From Streptomyces fradiae ATCC 10745 = DSM 40063 (GTDB lineage: Bacteria; Actinomycetota; Actinomycetes; Streptomycetales; Streptomycetaceae): 64,000 nt of DNA. The position numbers and the translations under genes were made by a program. The stretch is taken from NCBI RefSeq assembly GCF_008704425.1, contig NZ_CP023696.1:6178501-6242500 (forward strand), written 5' to 3'. This document shows positions 18,454 to 27,145 of this stretch, piece by piece. Within the stretch, counting starts at the first letter, position 1. Every line of letters starts with the position of its first letter. A model generated the notes under the pieces. It did no database searches and was not told the origin of the DNA. It saw nothing but the letters and a program-made list of their open reading frames with translations.

Positions 18454-19176
18454 ATGGGGCATCAGAAGGCGGCGTGCAGAGCGGGTTTGGCGGCGGCCCT
18501 GTTGCTGCTGGCTGTGGCGGGATGCTCCACGGAGGGCGGTGCCACGTCCTCTGGCACCGGGGACGCGAAGCCCTCCCCGGCGCGCAGTGCCGCGTCCGGC
18601 GGTGCCTCGGCGTCGGACGGGACGCTGCCCGGAGTGCCTGCCGCCGGGCAGGCGCGTGCGCAGCTCGCGGGGCTGAAGGTCGCTGCGCACGGTTCGATGT
18701 CCGGGTACAGCCGTGACCGCTTCCCGCACTGGGTCTCTCAAGGGGAGAACTGCAACACCCGTGAGACGGTGCTGCACCGCGACGGCGCGGACGTCCGGCG
18801 AGACGGCCAGTGCCGGGCGGTGTCCGGGACCTGGACCAGTGCCTACGACGACCTGACGTTCAAGGACGCGGCGGACCTGGACATCGACCACGTCGTGCCC
18901 CTGGCCAACGCGTGGCGGTCCGGGGCGAACCGGTGGACGCAGGAGAAGCGCAAGGAGTTCGCCAACGACCTCACCCACCCGCAGCTCATCGCCGTCTCGG
19001 CCGGCTCCAACCGTTCCAAGGGGGACCAGGGCCCCGACGAGTGGCAGCCACCGTCCAGGACCTACTGGTGCACCTACGCCCGGGCCTGGACTTCGGTCAA
19101 GGCCACGTACGAGCTGTCGGTGACCGTGGCGGAGAAGGGCATGCTGGGGCGGATGCTGGACACTTGCTCCTCATGA
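18454..19176 (+). CDS. Secreted lipoprotein HNH endonuclease (DUF1524/GmrSD-like)
   Basis: 240 residues. N-terminal lipoprotein signal with lipobox LAVAGC (Cys24), then a 45-residue Ser/Ala/Gly linker. The catalytic region DLDIDHVVPLANAWRSGA near residues 146-163 holds the D-H of the beta-beta-alpha metal fold, and NDLTHPQLIAVSAGSNRSKGDQGPDEW supplies the Asn and Lys of the HNH pattern. Expected to cleave nucleic acid outside the membrane, for example for nutrient recovery or against foreign DNA. Start at ATG 18454, with GGGAGGG about ten bases upstream. Its stop overlaps the next small gene by 4 bp. Confidence 0.85.
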   Translation: MGHQKAACRAGLAAALLLLAVAGCSTEGGATSSGTGDAKPSPARSAASGGASASDGTLPGVPAAGQARAQLAGLKVAAHGSMSGYSRDRFPHWVSQGENCNTRETVLHRDGADVRRDGQCRAVSGTWTSAYDDLTFKDAADLDIDHVVPLANAWRSGANRWTQEKRKEFANDLTHPQLIAVSAGSNRSKGDQGPDEWQPPSRTYWCTYARAWTSVKATYELSVTVAEKGMLGRMLDTCSS

Positions 19177-19475
19177 CCCACACTTCCCTCCCTGGCCCGG
19201 ACGCCCACCTGGACGACGTGAAGGCCGGTCCCGGCGGCGCGATGACCGATGAGGTCGGCGTCATCACGGGTGAGCTGACGGTCGCCACCCGCCCTCTCGC
19301 GGACGGCCGGGCCGTCGTCCTGGTCCAGTACAAGGACGCGGACGAGTGGTACACCCTGACCGGAAGCCCCGTGTCCGTGGCACCGGGCGGCATCGCGCAG
19401 CTGCACGCCGCCGTACTCGAGCGCGTCCGCGCGGGCGGCGGGGCCCGCGTAACCGGCGGCGAGACGTCGGCGTAG
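19173..19475 (+). CDS. Small protein coupled to the HNH nuclease
   Basis: 100 residues, start overlapping the nuclease stop (ATGA). Sequence is a single compact beta-rich domain (EVGVITGELTVATRPL, AVVLVQYKDADEWYTLTG, then a helix IAQLHAAVLERVRAGGG). No signal peptide, Cys or membrane segment, so cytoplasmic. No family recognised. Tight coupling suggests a joint function with the nuclease, possibly neutralising it before export; this is inference only. Confidence 0.6.
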   Translation: MTHTSLPGPDAHLDDVKAGPGGAMTDEVGVITGELTVATRPLADGRAVVLVQYKDADEWYTLTGSPVSVAPGGIAQLHAAVLERVRAGGGARVTGGETSA

Positions 19476-19658
19476 CCGCCACGCGCTCTGGCCGTCCACG
19501 CCCGCGGCAGTGGGCGGGATCCCCTGCCCGCCGCCGCCCGTGCGGTCCCCGTCCGGCGTGCCCCCGGGTTCCCCGGCCCGCGGAGGAACCGGACGCGTTC
19601 ACGAAGATCGCGGCTCCGTGCACGGTCCTCCCGCCGGGCGGCTGCCGTCACCCGATGC

Positions 19659-20261
19659 GTGCTCGGATGGGGACCACGCCCACTCGGGCGACTCCAACCG
19701 TGTTCTGCGAGGCAGTCAGCAACGAGCGAACCGGGTACGCGACGTCCGCTGCCGCACGACTTCCACCCGCCCGTCCCCGAACTGGTCGTCGGTAGCCAGG
19801 ACCTGACGGACGGCGGGCCACTGCCGGACGAGCACGTGTACGCGAAGGGCAACTCCTCGCCCCACCTGAGCTGGTCGAAGGGGCCGGCGGGAACCCTTGG
19901 CTACGCGGTCACCTGCTACGACCCGGACGCTCCGACCGGCAGCGGGTTCTGGCACTGGACGGTCTTCGACATTCCGGCACACGTCACGGAACTGTCGTCC
20001 GGGGCTGGGACCGGGGACTCCGGCCGGCTGCCGAAGGGTGCCCTGACGGCACGGAACGACTACGGCAGCAGGGGCTTCGGCGGGGCGGCGCCGCCGCCGG
20101 GCGACGGTCCGCACCGCTATGTCTTCACGGTCTACGCCGTGGACCGGGAGAAGCTCGGACCGGACGCGGACGCGGCGCCGGCCCTCGTCGGCTTCCATCT
20201 CCGCTTCCACGCCATCGCCCGCGGTCAGCTGATCGCCGAGTACGAGGACCCCGGAGAATAG
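19659..20261 (+). CDS. YbhB/YbcL-type PEBP family protein with doubtful start
   Basis: The PEBP (Raf kinase inhibitor-like) domain is intact: TDGGPLPDEHV, SPHLSWS, YDPDAPTGSGFWHWTVFDIP and the C-terminal GPHRYVFTVYAVD. Homologues usually start a few residues before PLPHDFHPPVP. Here that place reads ACG (19722-19724) followed by AGCGAACCG, with GAGGCAG upstream, as if an ATG had mutated to ACG. The only standard start is GTG 19659, adding 21 residues (LGWGPRPLGRLQPCSARQSA). So the gene either uses a non-standard or upstream start, or is silenced. Function is unknown, as for most bacterial PEBPs. Confidence 0.65.
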   Translation: MLGWGPRPLGRLQPCSARQSATSEPGTRRPLPHDFHPPVPELVVGSQDLTDGGPLPDEHVYAKGNSSPHLSWSKGPAGTLGYAVTCYDPDAPTGSGFWHWTVFDIPAHVTELSSGAGTGDSGRLPKGALTARNDYGSRGFGGAAPPPGDGPHRYVFTVYAVDREKLGPDADAAPALVGFHLRFHAIARGQLIAEYEDPGE

Positions 20262-20385
20262 GAGGTGCCCGCGGTTCGCGGGCGTCCCTCACGCGCCACG
20301 GGGGCGTCCACACGATCTGCGCGGGCCCTTGCACGATCCTCTCTCCCGAGGGCGGGAGCGTGCCGGTCCGTGGTGAGGTGGGGGC

Positions 20386-21040
20386 ATGTCCCTCGACGAG
20401 CTGCGCGACCTGCTGGATCGGCATGCGCAAACTGGAGCCGGCCGTCATCGCGGAGCTGATGCTGCGGGCCGGGCCGGGCGACCTGCCGCGGTCGAGTGGG
20501 CCGCCCCGGCCGGGGATCACGGTCAGCGAGGCATCGGCCGAGTTGATCGACGCCGTCGTCCGCCTGCTGCGTCTGCTGGACCGGCCGCGCGACCGCCGGG
20601 TGCTGGTCCCTTTGCTCAAGCGGGAGATCCTCTGGCTGCTGATGACGGGGGAACAGGGTGAGGCGGTCCGTCAGCTGGGCCTCGCCGACAGCGGCTTGAA
20701 CCACGTGACCCGGGCGGTCGGCTGGATCAGGGACAACCACACCAAGGCCTTCCGGGTGGAGGACCTGGCGCGTGCCTCCGGGATGAGCGTCTCCGCGTTC
20801 CACCGGAACTTCCATGCGGTGACGGCGATGAGCCCGATCCAGTTCCAGAAGCAGATCCGGCTGCAGGCGGCGCGGCTGATGATGGCCAACCGGCCGCACG
20901 ACGTGACCGGCGTCGGCCACCGGGTGGGGTACGACAGCCCCTCGCAGTTCAGCCGGGAGTACAAGCGCCAGTTCGGTGTCCCGCCCAGTGTCGACGCGGC
21001 ACGCCTGCGCCGGCGCGTCGATCACGCAGCGGCCGCCTGC
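20386..21040 (+). pseudogene. AraC family regulator with internal deletion, frameshift and lost stop
   Basis: Starts ATG 20386 as MSLDELRDLLDRHAQ, the normal N-terminus of an AraC subfamily with an N-terminal cupin. At about 20425-20434 the homology jumps to the middle of the family and to another frame: LEPAVIAELMLRAGPGDLPR onward. Roughly 80 codons, most of the ligand-binding cupin, are missing. The HTH region is intact (MSVSAFHRNFHAVTAMSPIQFQKQIRLQ, GVGHRVGYDSPSQFSREYKRQFG). The usual stop after ARLRR is also gone; the frame stays open into the opposite peptidase gene. A truncated HTH-only protein from ATG 20423 is possible. End coordinate is approximate. Confidence 0.8.
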
Positions 21041-21163
21041 CAGGGCTTGTCCGGCCCCCGATCCGGCGTGCTCCGGCCGGGTGGTCGCCGGTCCGATGTC
21101 GCCGCCCCCGCCGCCCCCGCTCCGCGTCCGAGACGTGAAGCGCTTCGGGCGGCGCGGTCGGCT

Positions 21164-22762
21164 TCAGCAGGTCTTACCCGGCTCCACCGGCGTGAGGTCG
21201 ACGAGGTACGCGTCCACGGCCGTGTCCACGCACGCGCCGGCGCGTCCGTACGCGGTGTGGCCGAGCCCTTCGTAGGTCAGCAGCATGCCGTGCGGGAGCT
21301 GCCGGGCGAGGCTCTGCGCCTCGTGATAGGGCGTGGACGGGTCGCCGGTGGTGCCCACGACCAGTACGGGAGGGAGCCCGTCGGCCCGCACTCGGTGGGG
21401 GCCGGGGCCGGCCTGCGGCCAGCCCTTGCAGCCGAGCGCGGCGACGACGGCGTCGGAGCCGTGGTCGCCCTCGGCGCGGTGGGCCTCGTCGAGCGCCTCC
21501 CAGTACTCCCGCGGGTCCTTCGGGTGGGGGATGTCCACGCAGTTGACGGCGGTCAGGGCGCTGTCGGCGTCGCCGGTGCTGTCGACGGTCTCGTCGTCGG
21601 TGGCGGGGCTCTCCTCCTCGGCGTTCTGCTCGTCCTCCGCGGGGGGTTCGCCGGCGGCGATCGCGGCGAGGCGGGACCCGTCGCCGCGGTCGGCCTCGCC
21701 GAGGGCGAGGGACAGGGGCTCCCACTGCTCCTCGGGGGTGTACATGGAGGTCGTGACGGCGCTGTGCAGGGTGGCGGTGTCCAGGCCCCACTCGCTGTCC
21801 TCGACGGGGAGGGGGCGGTCGGCCGTCGCCTCGTACAGCCGCTTGAGGAGTCCCCGGACGGCCTCGGGGGTGCCGGCGGGGCACGCCTCGCCGACGACGT
21901 CGGAGCAGTGCTCCGCGTAGTCGTCCACCGCCTCGCGGAAGCCTCTCGCCTGGCTGAGGGCCCGCTGGGACCAGGTGAGGGACGGGTCGATGGCCCCGTC
22001 GAGCACCATGGCGCGGACCTTCCGGGGGAACAGCTCCCCGTAGGCGGTGCCCAGGGAGGTGCCGTAGGACCAGCCCAGGTAGCTGAGCCCGGCGTCGCCG
22101 AGCGCGGCGCGGAGTACGTCCATGTCCCGGGCCGCGTCGGTGGTTCCGACGTGCGGCAGGATGGCGCCGCTGTGCTCGCGGCAGGCGGCGGCCGTCTGCT
22201 CCGCCGCGGTCAGCGCGGCCGCTCGCTGTCGGGCGGTCGCCGGGTGCAGGGTGTGGGGCCCGCTGTCCGCCTCGTCCGCCTCCCCGGTGGGCTCCGCCTC
22301 GTCGTCGGCGCCGCAGTCGATCGCCGGCCGGCTGCCCCCGACACCACGCGGGTCGAAGCCGACGATGTCGAACCGTTCGCGCAGACGTTCGCCGAACGTC
22401 TCGATCCCGCCGTCCCTCAGCATCGCGACACCGGATTCACCCGGCCCGCCAGGGTTGAAGACCAGTGAGCCGATCCGCCGGTCCCTGTTCCCGGCGGTGG
22501 CGCGGATGAGGGGGAGGGTGAAAGTCCTGCCGTTGCCGGGGGCGGTGTAGTCCATGGGGACGTCGAGCGTGGCGCACTGCTGCTCGCCGCACGGCTCCCA
22601 CCGGAGTTCCTGTTCGTAGAAGGGGCGCAGGGCCGCGGGGACGGCGTCGTCCCGTTGCCGCCGGTCGCCGGGCCCGCAGCCGGAGAGTGGGATCGAGGCG
22701 AGGAGGGCCGCGGTGGCGGCGGCGATGGCGCGGCGGTGCCGCCGGGGGCCGGGGGTGATCAA
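21164..22762 (-). CDS. Secreted lipoprotein alpha/beta-hydrolase (tripeptidyl aminopeptidase-like)
   Basis: 532 residues. TTG start at 22762 with GGAG about nine bases upstream. Lipoprotein signal with Cys29 (SIPLSGC). Catalytic serine in the nucleophile elbow GWSYGTSLG (near 230), aspartate in VVGTTGDPSTPY and histidine in YEGLGHTAYG; oxyanion motif FNPGGPGESG. This matches the secreted tripeptidyl aminopeptidase/SlpD-SlpE group that trims N-terminal peptides from exported proteins and feeds on extracellular peptides. An acidic insert near 400 (DEQNAEEESPATDDE) is probably a loop. Convergent with the AraC pseudogene. Confidence 0.88.
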   Translation of the reverse strand: MITPGPRRHRRAIAAATAALLASIPLSGCGPGDRRQRDDAVPAALRPFYEQELRWEPCGEQQCATLDVPMDYTAPGNGRTFTLPLIRATAGNRDRRIGSLVFNPGGPGESGVAMLRDGGIETFGERLRERFDIVGFDPRGVGGSRPAIDCGADDEAEPTGEADEADSGPHTLHPATARQRAAALTAAEQTAAACREHSGAILPHVGTTDAARDMDVLRAALGDAGLSYLGWSYGTSLGTAYGELFPRKVRAMVLDGAIDPSLTWSQRALSQARGFREAVDDYAEHCSDVVGEACPAGTPEAVRGLLKRLYEATADRPLPVEDSEWGLDTATLHSAVTTSMYTPEEQWEPLSLALGEADRGDGSRLAAIAAGEPPAEDEQNAEEESPATDDETVDSTGDADSALTAVNCVDIPHPKDPREYWEALDEAHRAEGDHGSDAVVAALGCKGWPQAGPGPHRVRADGLPPVLVVGTTGDPSTPYHEAQSLARQLPHGMLLTYEGLGHTAYGRAGACVDTAVDAYLVDLTPVEPGKTC

Positions 22763-23062
22763 GGGGGGAAGCTCCGGGTGGGGGAACGGACGGGGCCGCG
22801 CGGAGGGGCGGCGCAGTCGAGCGTATGCCGGGGTTCCGCCGAGCCGTGTCCTTCTGAGGGCTGGGCGGACTTCCTCCCGCAGGAGGACAACCGGAGCCGT
22901 CCTTTCCTCGTCCCGCGCCCGGGCGCGGGACGGCTGCCGCGCACGTGCGAACCAGATGCGCGCAGGGGTGTGCCGGTACGCTTCGGCCGCGGCGGGAGCC
23001 CGCCCGGTACGACCGCGGCGGCGGGAGGCGGGTGACCGGCACCGGCCGGCGGTCGCCCCTCG
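22763..23062. other. Gap between peptidase and pspAB, with palindrome
   Basis: 300 bp. Contains the perfect 24 bp palindrome listed separately and a smaller TCCTCC-CGC-GGAGGA hairpin near 22872. Promoter for the leftward peptidase is presumably in 22763-22880; none is evident. Confidence 0.45.
22909..22932 (-). terminator. Perfect 24 bp palindrome, probable pspAB terminator
   Basis: Each half is CGTCCCGCGCCC, meeting with no loop. It lies about 130 bases past the pspAB stop. As RNA it would form a long stem with a tiny loop; as DNA it could also be a dimer binding site. Confidence 0.55.
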
Positions 23063-23641
23063 TCACAGGCCGGGGGCGCCCCACAGCGGGAACCAGCGGC
23101 TCGGGTCCGGCTCGATGCGCAGGTCCTCCTGGAGCACGGCCCTGACCTGGAGCTCCAGCGCGTTGTCCCGCCGGTCGCCGGGGAGCGGGGCGAACGGGTA
23201 GAAGCCGCCCCGCTTGTAGAGGTAGACCAGCGCGAGCCGGCGCGCCTCGGCGTCGTGGAAGGCCACCAGCGAGCAGAGCAGGTGCGGGCCGAAGCCGCCG
23301 TCCTCCAGCGAGGTGTTGACCGCGTGCAGGTCTCCCACCAGGGACGGCAGGTCGTCCGGTGGGCGGCGGGAGAGCAGCCACGAGTAGCCGTAGTCGTCGC
23401 GACTGAACTCCACCGGGGCGCCGCCGCGTTCCGCGTCGGCCTCCAGGAGCGCCCGTACCTCCTGCCGGATCCGGGCGAAGGCGCCGCCCTCGATCGCGGC
23501 GAAGCACACCGAGCCGGCTCCGGTCGGGGTGAAGCCGGTGGCGGCCTGCAGCGTGATCGCCGCCGAGGGCAGCGCGAACAGCTGGTCCAGGTCGGGCCGG
23601 ACCGGTCTGCTCCGGCCCAGCAGCGCGTCCCAGAAACCCAT
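23063..23641 (-). CDS. pspAB: PspA-associated protein PspAB
   Basis: 192 residues, beginning MGFWDALLGRSRPVRP and ending WFPLWGAPGL, which I recognise as the actinobacterial PspAB family found beside htpX. It is predicted to take part in envelope-stress handling with PspA and the HtpX protease. Soluble, mixed alpha/beta, with no catalytic motif. Starts 12 bp after htpX ends, in the same transcript. Confidence 0.85.
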   Translation of the reverse strand: MGFWDALLGRSRPVRPDLDQLFALPSAAITLQAATGFTPTGAGSVCFAAIEGGAFARIRQEVRALLEADAERGGAPVEFSRDDYGYSWLLSRRPPDDLPSLVGDLHAVNTSLEDGGFGPHLLCSLVAFHDAEARRLALVYLYKRGGFYPFAPLPGDRRDNALELQVRAVLQEDLRIEPDPSRWFPLWGAPGL

Positions 23642-23653
23642 CGGCCCGCCTCC

Positions 23654-24592
23654 TCACGCTCCGCCCGGTCCGCCCGGTCCGGCCGGCCCACCGCCTTCGC
23701 CCAGCTCCGCCGAGAGCCTGGCGAGCGCCTCCAGCCGGCGTTCCAGGGAGGGGTGGGTGGAGAACATCCGCGCCACCACCGTGCCGGGCCCGAGCGCCGG
23801 CGTGAAGAAGAACGCGTTGAACGCCTGCGCGGTCCGCAGGTCCTGGGTGGGGATGCGGGCGATGTCGCCGCTGACCTTGGTCAGGGCCGACGCCAGGACG
23901 GAGGGCTTGGCGGTCAGCAGCGCCGCCGCCCGGTCGGCGGCCAGCTCGCGGTAGCGCGACAGGGCGCGGATCAGCAGGAAGCTGACGGCGTAGACGAGGG
24001 CGGAGACCGCCATCACGGCCAGGAGGACGGCCGCGGCGTTCTGGTCCCGCTGGCCGCGCCCGCCGAACAGCTGGGAGTAGAAGGCGAAGCGGACGACCAG
24101 CCCGGCGATGACGCCCAGGAACGAGGCGACGGTGATCACCGCCACGTCGCGGTGGGCGACGTGGGACAGCTCGTGCGCGAGGACTGCTTCGAGCTCCTCG
24201 GTCTCCAGGCGGCGCATCAGGCCCGTCGTCACGCAGACCACGGCGTGGTCCGCGTCGCGGCCCGTGGCGAACGCGTTCGGCAGGTCCATGTCGGAGACCG
24301 CGACCCGCGGCTTGGGCATGTCCGCCGTCGCGCACAGCCGGTCGACGACCCCGTGCAGCAGCGGCTGCTCCTCGGCCGTGACGATCCGCCCGCGCATGGC
24401 GTACAGGGCGATCCGGTCGGAGCACCAGTACTGGGCCCCGAGCGCCGCGGCGGCGATGACGATCACCAGGACGAGGGAGTCGAGCAGCGCGATGAGCGCG
24501 GCGACGAACCCCACGTACACCAGACCGAGCAGGAACATCGTGACCACCATGCGGGTGGTCAGCTGCCGGTCGGGTTCGAAACGGCTGCGCAT
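23654..24592 (-). CDS. htpX: Membrane zinc metalloprotease HtpX
   Basis: 312 residues. Two N-terminal transmembrane helices (about 17-37 and 41-60), zinc motif HELSH in EAVLAHELSHVAHRD, then two more helices (VITVASFLGVIAGLVVRFAF and AVLLAVMAVSALVYAVSFLL), and the third ligand region ELAADRAAA. M48 family; degrades misfolded membrane proteins. Start ATG 24592 matches the family N-terminus (MRSRFEPDRQLTTRM); a longer frame upstream is unsupported. The Gly/Pro-rich C-terminus is normal for streptomycetes. Confidence 0.95.
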   Translation of the reverse strand: MRSRFEPDRQLTTRMVVTMFLLGLVYVGFVAALIALLDSLVLVIVIAAAALGAQYWCSDRIALYAMRGRIVTAEEQPLLHGVVDRLCATADMPKPRVAVSDMDLPNAFATGRDADHAVVCVTTGLMRRLETEELEAVLAHELSHVAHRDVAVITVASFLGVIAGLVVRFAFYSQLFGGRGQRDQNAAAVLLAVMAVSALVYAVSFLLIRALSRYRELAADRAAALLTAKPSVLASALTKVSGDIARIPTQDLRTAQAFNAFFFTPALGPGTVVARMFSTHPSLERRLEALARLSAELGEGGGPAGPGGPGGA

Positions 24593-24808
24593 CGCCGTCA
24601 CCCCGGCAGGCCGTGTCGGAATCCGGCGGGCGAACCCCCGCCCGGCAGCGGCCCGGGCACGGGCGACCGGTCCGCCGTCTGCCCCGACGGGGCCCGCGCC
24701 GGAGGAACGGCGCACCCGTCCGGCGCGCGCGTGGAGCGGGGGAGCGGCGCCCGGCCGGGCGGGCGCGGCTTCGCGGGTCCACGGCACCGGCACGCGGTCA
24801 CGGGCACC

Positions 24809-25075
24809 TCACCGTCCGCCGGGGCGGCCGGAGGCGCGCAACGCGCGCAGCCGCTTCTGGTACTCCTCCTCGTCGATCTCGCCGCGGGCGAACCGCTCGG
24901 CGAGCACCTGCTCGGGCCAGGACCCGGCGGGGCCGGGCGGGCGATCGGAGGAGCGGCTGACCGTCCGCAGGGCCAGGACGGCGACGGTGATGATCAGAAC
25001 CCAGAACGCGATCATGCCGAACGACATGGCGAACCAGCCCCAGCCGCTGACATCGTGGTCGTACCAGAACATCAT
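24809..25075 (-). CDS. SHOCT domain membrane protein
   Basis: 88 residues. Starts MMFWYDHDVSGWGWF, the characteristic N-terminus of a streptomycete family, then one transmembrane helix (SFGMIAFWVLIITVAVLAL), a linker, and a C-terminal SHOCT motif (LAERFARGEIDEEEYQKRLRAL). SHOCT segments are short oligomerisation motifs. ATG 25075 is chosen for this conserved N-terminus with GGGGA about ten bases upstream; an ATG at 25144 would add 23 residues that are not conserved as far as I know. Function unknown; 216 bp upstream of htpX. Confidence 0.8.
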   Translation of the reverse strand: MMFWYDHDVSGWGWFAMSFGMIAFWVLIITVAVLALRTVSRSSDRPPGPAGSWPEQVLAERFARGEIDEEEYQKRLRALRASGRPGGR

Positions 25076-25525
25076 CGCGATCACGTCCCCGGTGGTCCGG
25101 GACGGCTGTGCCCGGCCCCATCCGATCGGCTCCGTCCCTGCCATGGTCCCGGCCCGTCCGGTCACGGGGCAGGGGCCAGTGGTCCCGGGTCCCGGGCCGG
25201 TCGGCCCCGGCGGCGACGGCGGCGCCCCGCGCGACCGGCGGGGCGGGCGGGGCGGGCGGGGCCGGCGCCGCGGGGCGGTCCGCGGGCCCCGTGCGGAGCG
25301 GGCGACGCGGGCGACGGGGGCGACGGGGGCGGCGCGGGCTCGGGCGCGGGGCGGGGAGCCGCGCGGCGCCGGAGCCCGGCGGGCCGCCGGGACCGCCGCG
25401 CCCGGTGGTCCGAACAGGTGCCGGGCCGGGGGCTCCGGCCCGTGGAGGGAGCGCCGGGGGCGCGAGCGGGATACGTTCGGTCATCGGGCGGTCACCGCCC
25501 CGCCCGCGGTACGGGAGGTGCAGCT
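25076..25525. other. Divergent gap with G-quadruplex-like G-runs
   Basis: 450 bp between the SHOCT gene and the MFS gene. The + strand from about 25239 to 25262 has four runs of three or more G separated by short C-containing loops, and again near 25305-25350. These could fold as G-quadruplexes ahead of the exporter gene. Open frames here show no homology. Confidence 0.5.
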
Positions 25526-27064
25526 GTGTCGTCGTCGGGCGCGGAGCCGCCCTCCACCCTCGCGATGCTCCCGATCATCACGGGACTCGCCCTCGCCTTC
25601 ACGATCACGGCCGTCGACCCGCTGGTCCTCAGCCTGAACATGCCGCGGATCAGCCGGGCCCTGGAGGTGCCGCCCGACGCCGTCGGGTTCCTGGGGGGCG
25701 CGGCGACGCTGGTGATCGCCGCCGCCGTGCTCGCCGTGGGCAGCCTCGGGGACGCCTTCGGGCTGCGGCGGACCCTGGTCGTGGGGCTGGTCGGCTGCAC
25801 CCTCGTCAACCTGCTCTCCGCGTTGTCGCCCGGCTATCCGTTCCTGCTGGCGATGCGCCTGCTCGACGGGCTGGCGCTGGCCGCGGTCCTGGGCGTCTCC
25901 CTGGCGCTGCTGAAGAGCTCGGTGCCGGCGGCGCAGCGGCCGAAGGCCATCGGCATCTTCATGGCCGTCGAGACGGTGCTGTGCGGGGTGACCCCCTCCG
26001 TCGGGGGGTGGCTGGTGGACACCGTCGGCTGGCGCTGGCTGTTCCTGCTCGCGCCGCTGCTGGCGCTGACCTCGCTCGCGCTGACGCTCCGGTACGTCGC
26101 CGAGCCGCCCGTGCTGCGGCGCCGGCAGGTGGACGTGGCGGGCGTCAGCCTGGTCGGCCTCGCCCTGCTGACCCTGGTGTACGGCATCGCCGAGGCCGAG
26201 AACGGCTTCTCCCGGCCCGGCACCTGGGTGCCGCTCACGGTCAGCGCGGTCGCCGGCGTGCTGTTCGTGGTCCGCGAGCACCGGACGCCGCAACCGGTCC
26301 TGGACCCGGCGCTGTTCCGCAGCGCCCCGTTCACGCTGGCCGCGCTCGGCAGTCTCGTCCTCAACTTCATGGTCGCCGGCTTCAGCTTCGCCCTCGGGCA
26401 GTTCGGCAGTGTCGTCCTGACGCTGCCGCAGAGCACCATCGGCCTGCTCTACCTGCCGGGCACCCTGGCCATCGCGGGGATCGTCGTCCTCGCCGGGAAC
26501 CTGATCGGCAGGTACACCCCGAGGCCCGTCCTCATCGCGGGCCTCCTCGGGCTGGTCGCCGGCGCGCTGCTGATGGCGGCCACCGCCTCGCCCACGATGC
26601 CCCTGTGGGTCCTCGTCCTGGCCACCTGGACCACCAACCTCGGCTCGCTGGTGGCCTCCGCCGCGGTGGCCGAGACGATCCTCTCCGCCGCCCCACCGGG
26701 CAAGTCCGGCGCGGTCTCCTCGGTCCAGCCGGCGTTCGGCATGAGCGGCTACGCCCTCGGCCCGGCCGTCTTCGTCCTCCTGCTCAACCTCTTCTTCCAG
26801 CGGCAGTGGCTGGACGACGCGCAGCAGCGCGGATTGTCCGCGGCAGAGGCCGAGGAGGCCGTGGACGCCACCCGCAGCGCGATGGCACGCAGTCCGGGCA
26901 CGGCCGGGTACGACCCGAACCTGCTCCGGCAGTCCGGGCTCGACCTCGGCTGGGACTTCACGGACGGGCTGCGGCTCACCATGGTGGTCGTGAGCCTCCT
27001 GCCGCTCGCCCTCGCCGTGGCGGCGTGGCTGCTCATCCCCCGCCGCACCCGGAGCGGGACGTAG
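25526..27064 (+). CDS. MFS drug exporter (EmrB/QacA-type)
   Basis: 512 residues with about 14 hydrophobic segments, fitting the DHA2 subgroup of proton-driven exporters. Motif A variant VGSLGDAFGLRRTLVVG after TM2, and motif C region VLCGVTPSVGGWLVDTVGWRWLF in TM5 are visible. GTG start with GGGAGG seven bases upstream. Long cytoplasmic loop LDDAQQRGLSAAEAEEAVDATRSAMARSPG near 425-455. No regulator is adjacent; the substrate cannot be predicted. Confidence 0.9.
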   Translation: MSSSGAEPPSTLAMLPIITGLALAFTITAVDPLVLSLNMPRISRALEVPPDAVGFLGGAATLVIAAAVLAVGSLGDAFGLRRTLVVGLVGCTLVNLLSALSPGYPFLLAMRLLDGLALAAVLGVSLALLKSSVPAAQRPKAIGIFMAVETVLCGVTPSVGGWLVDTVGWRWLFLLAPLLALTSLALTLRYVAEPPVLRRRQVDVAGVSLVGLALLTLVYGIAEAENGFSRPGTWVPLTVSAVAGVLFVVREHRTPQPVLDPALFRSAPFTLAALGSLVLNFMVAGFSFALGQFGSVVLTLPQSTIGLLYLPGTLAIAGIVVLAGNLIGRYTPRPVLIAGLLGLVAGALLMAATASPTMPLWVLVLATWTTNLGSLVASAAVAETILSAAPPGKSGAVSSVQPAFGMSGYALGPAVFVLLLNLFFQRQWLDDAQQRGLSAAEAEEAVDATRSAMARSPGTAGYDPNLLRQSGLDLGWDFTDGLRLTMVVVSLLPLALAVAAWLLIPRRTRSGT

Positions 27065-27145
27065 CGGCGCGTGCCCGGCCGGGGCCCACCGCGCCGGGCC
27101 CGCGCACACGCCTCCGGCCGGGCGCCCGGGGGCGGCCCGGCGGGG

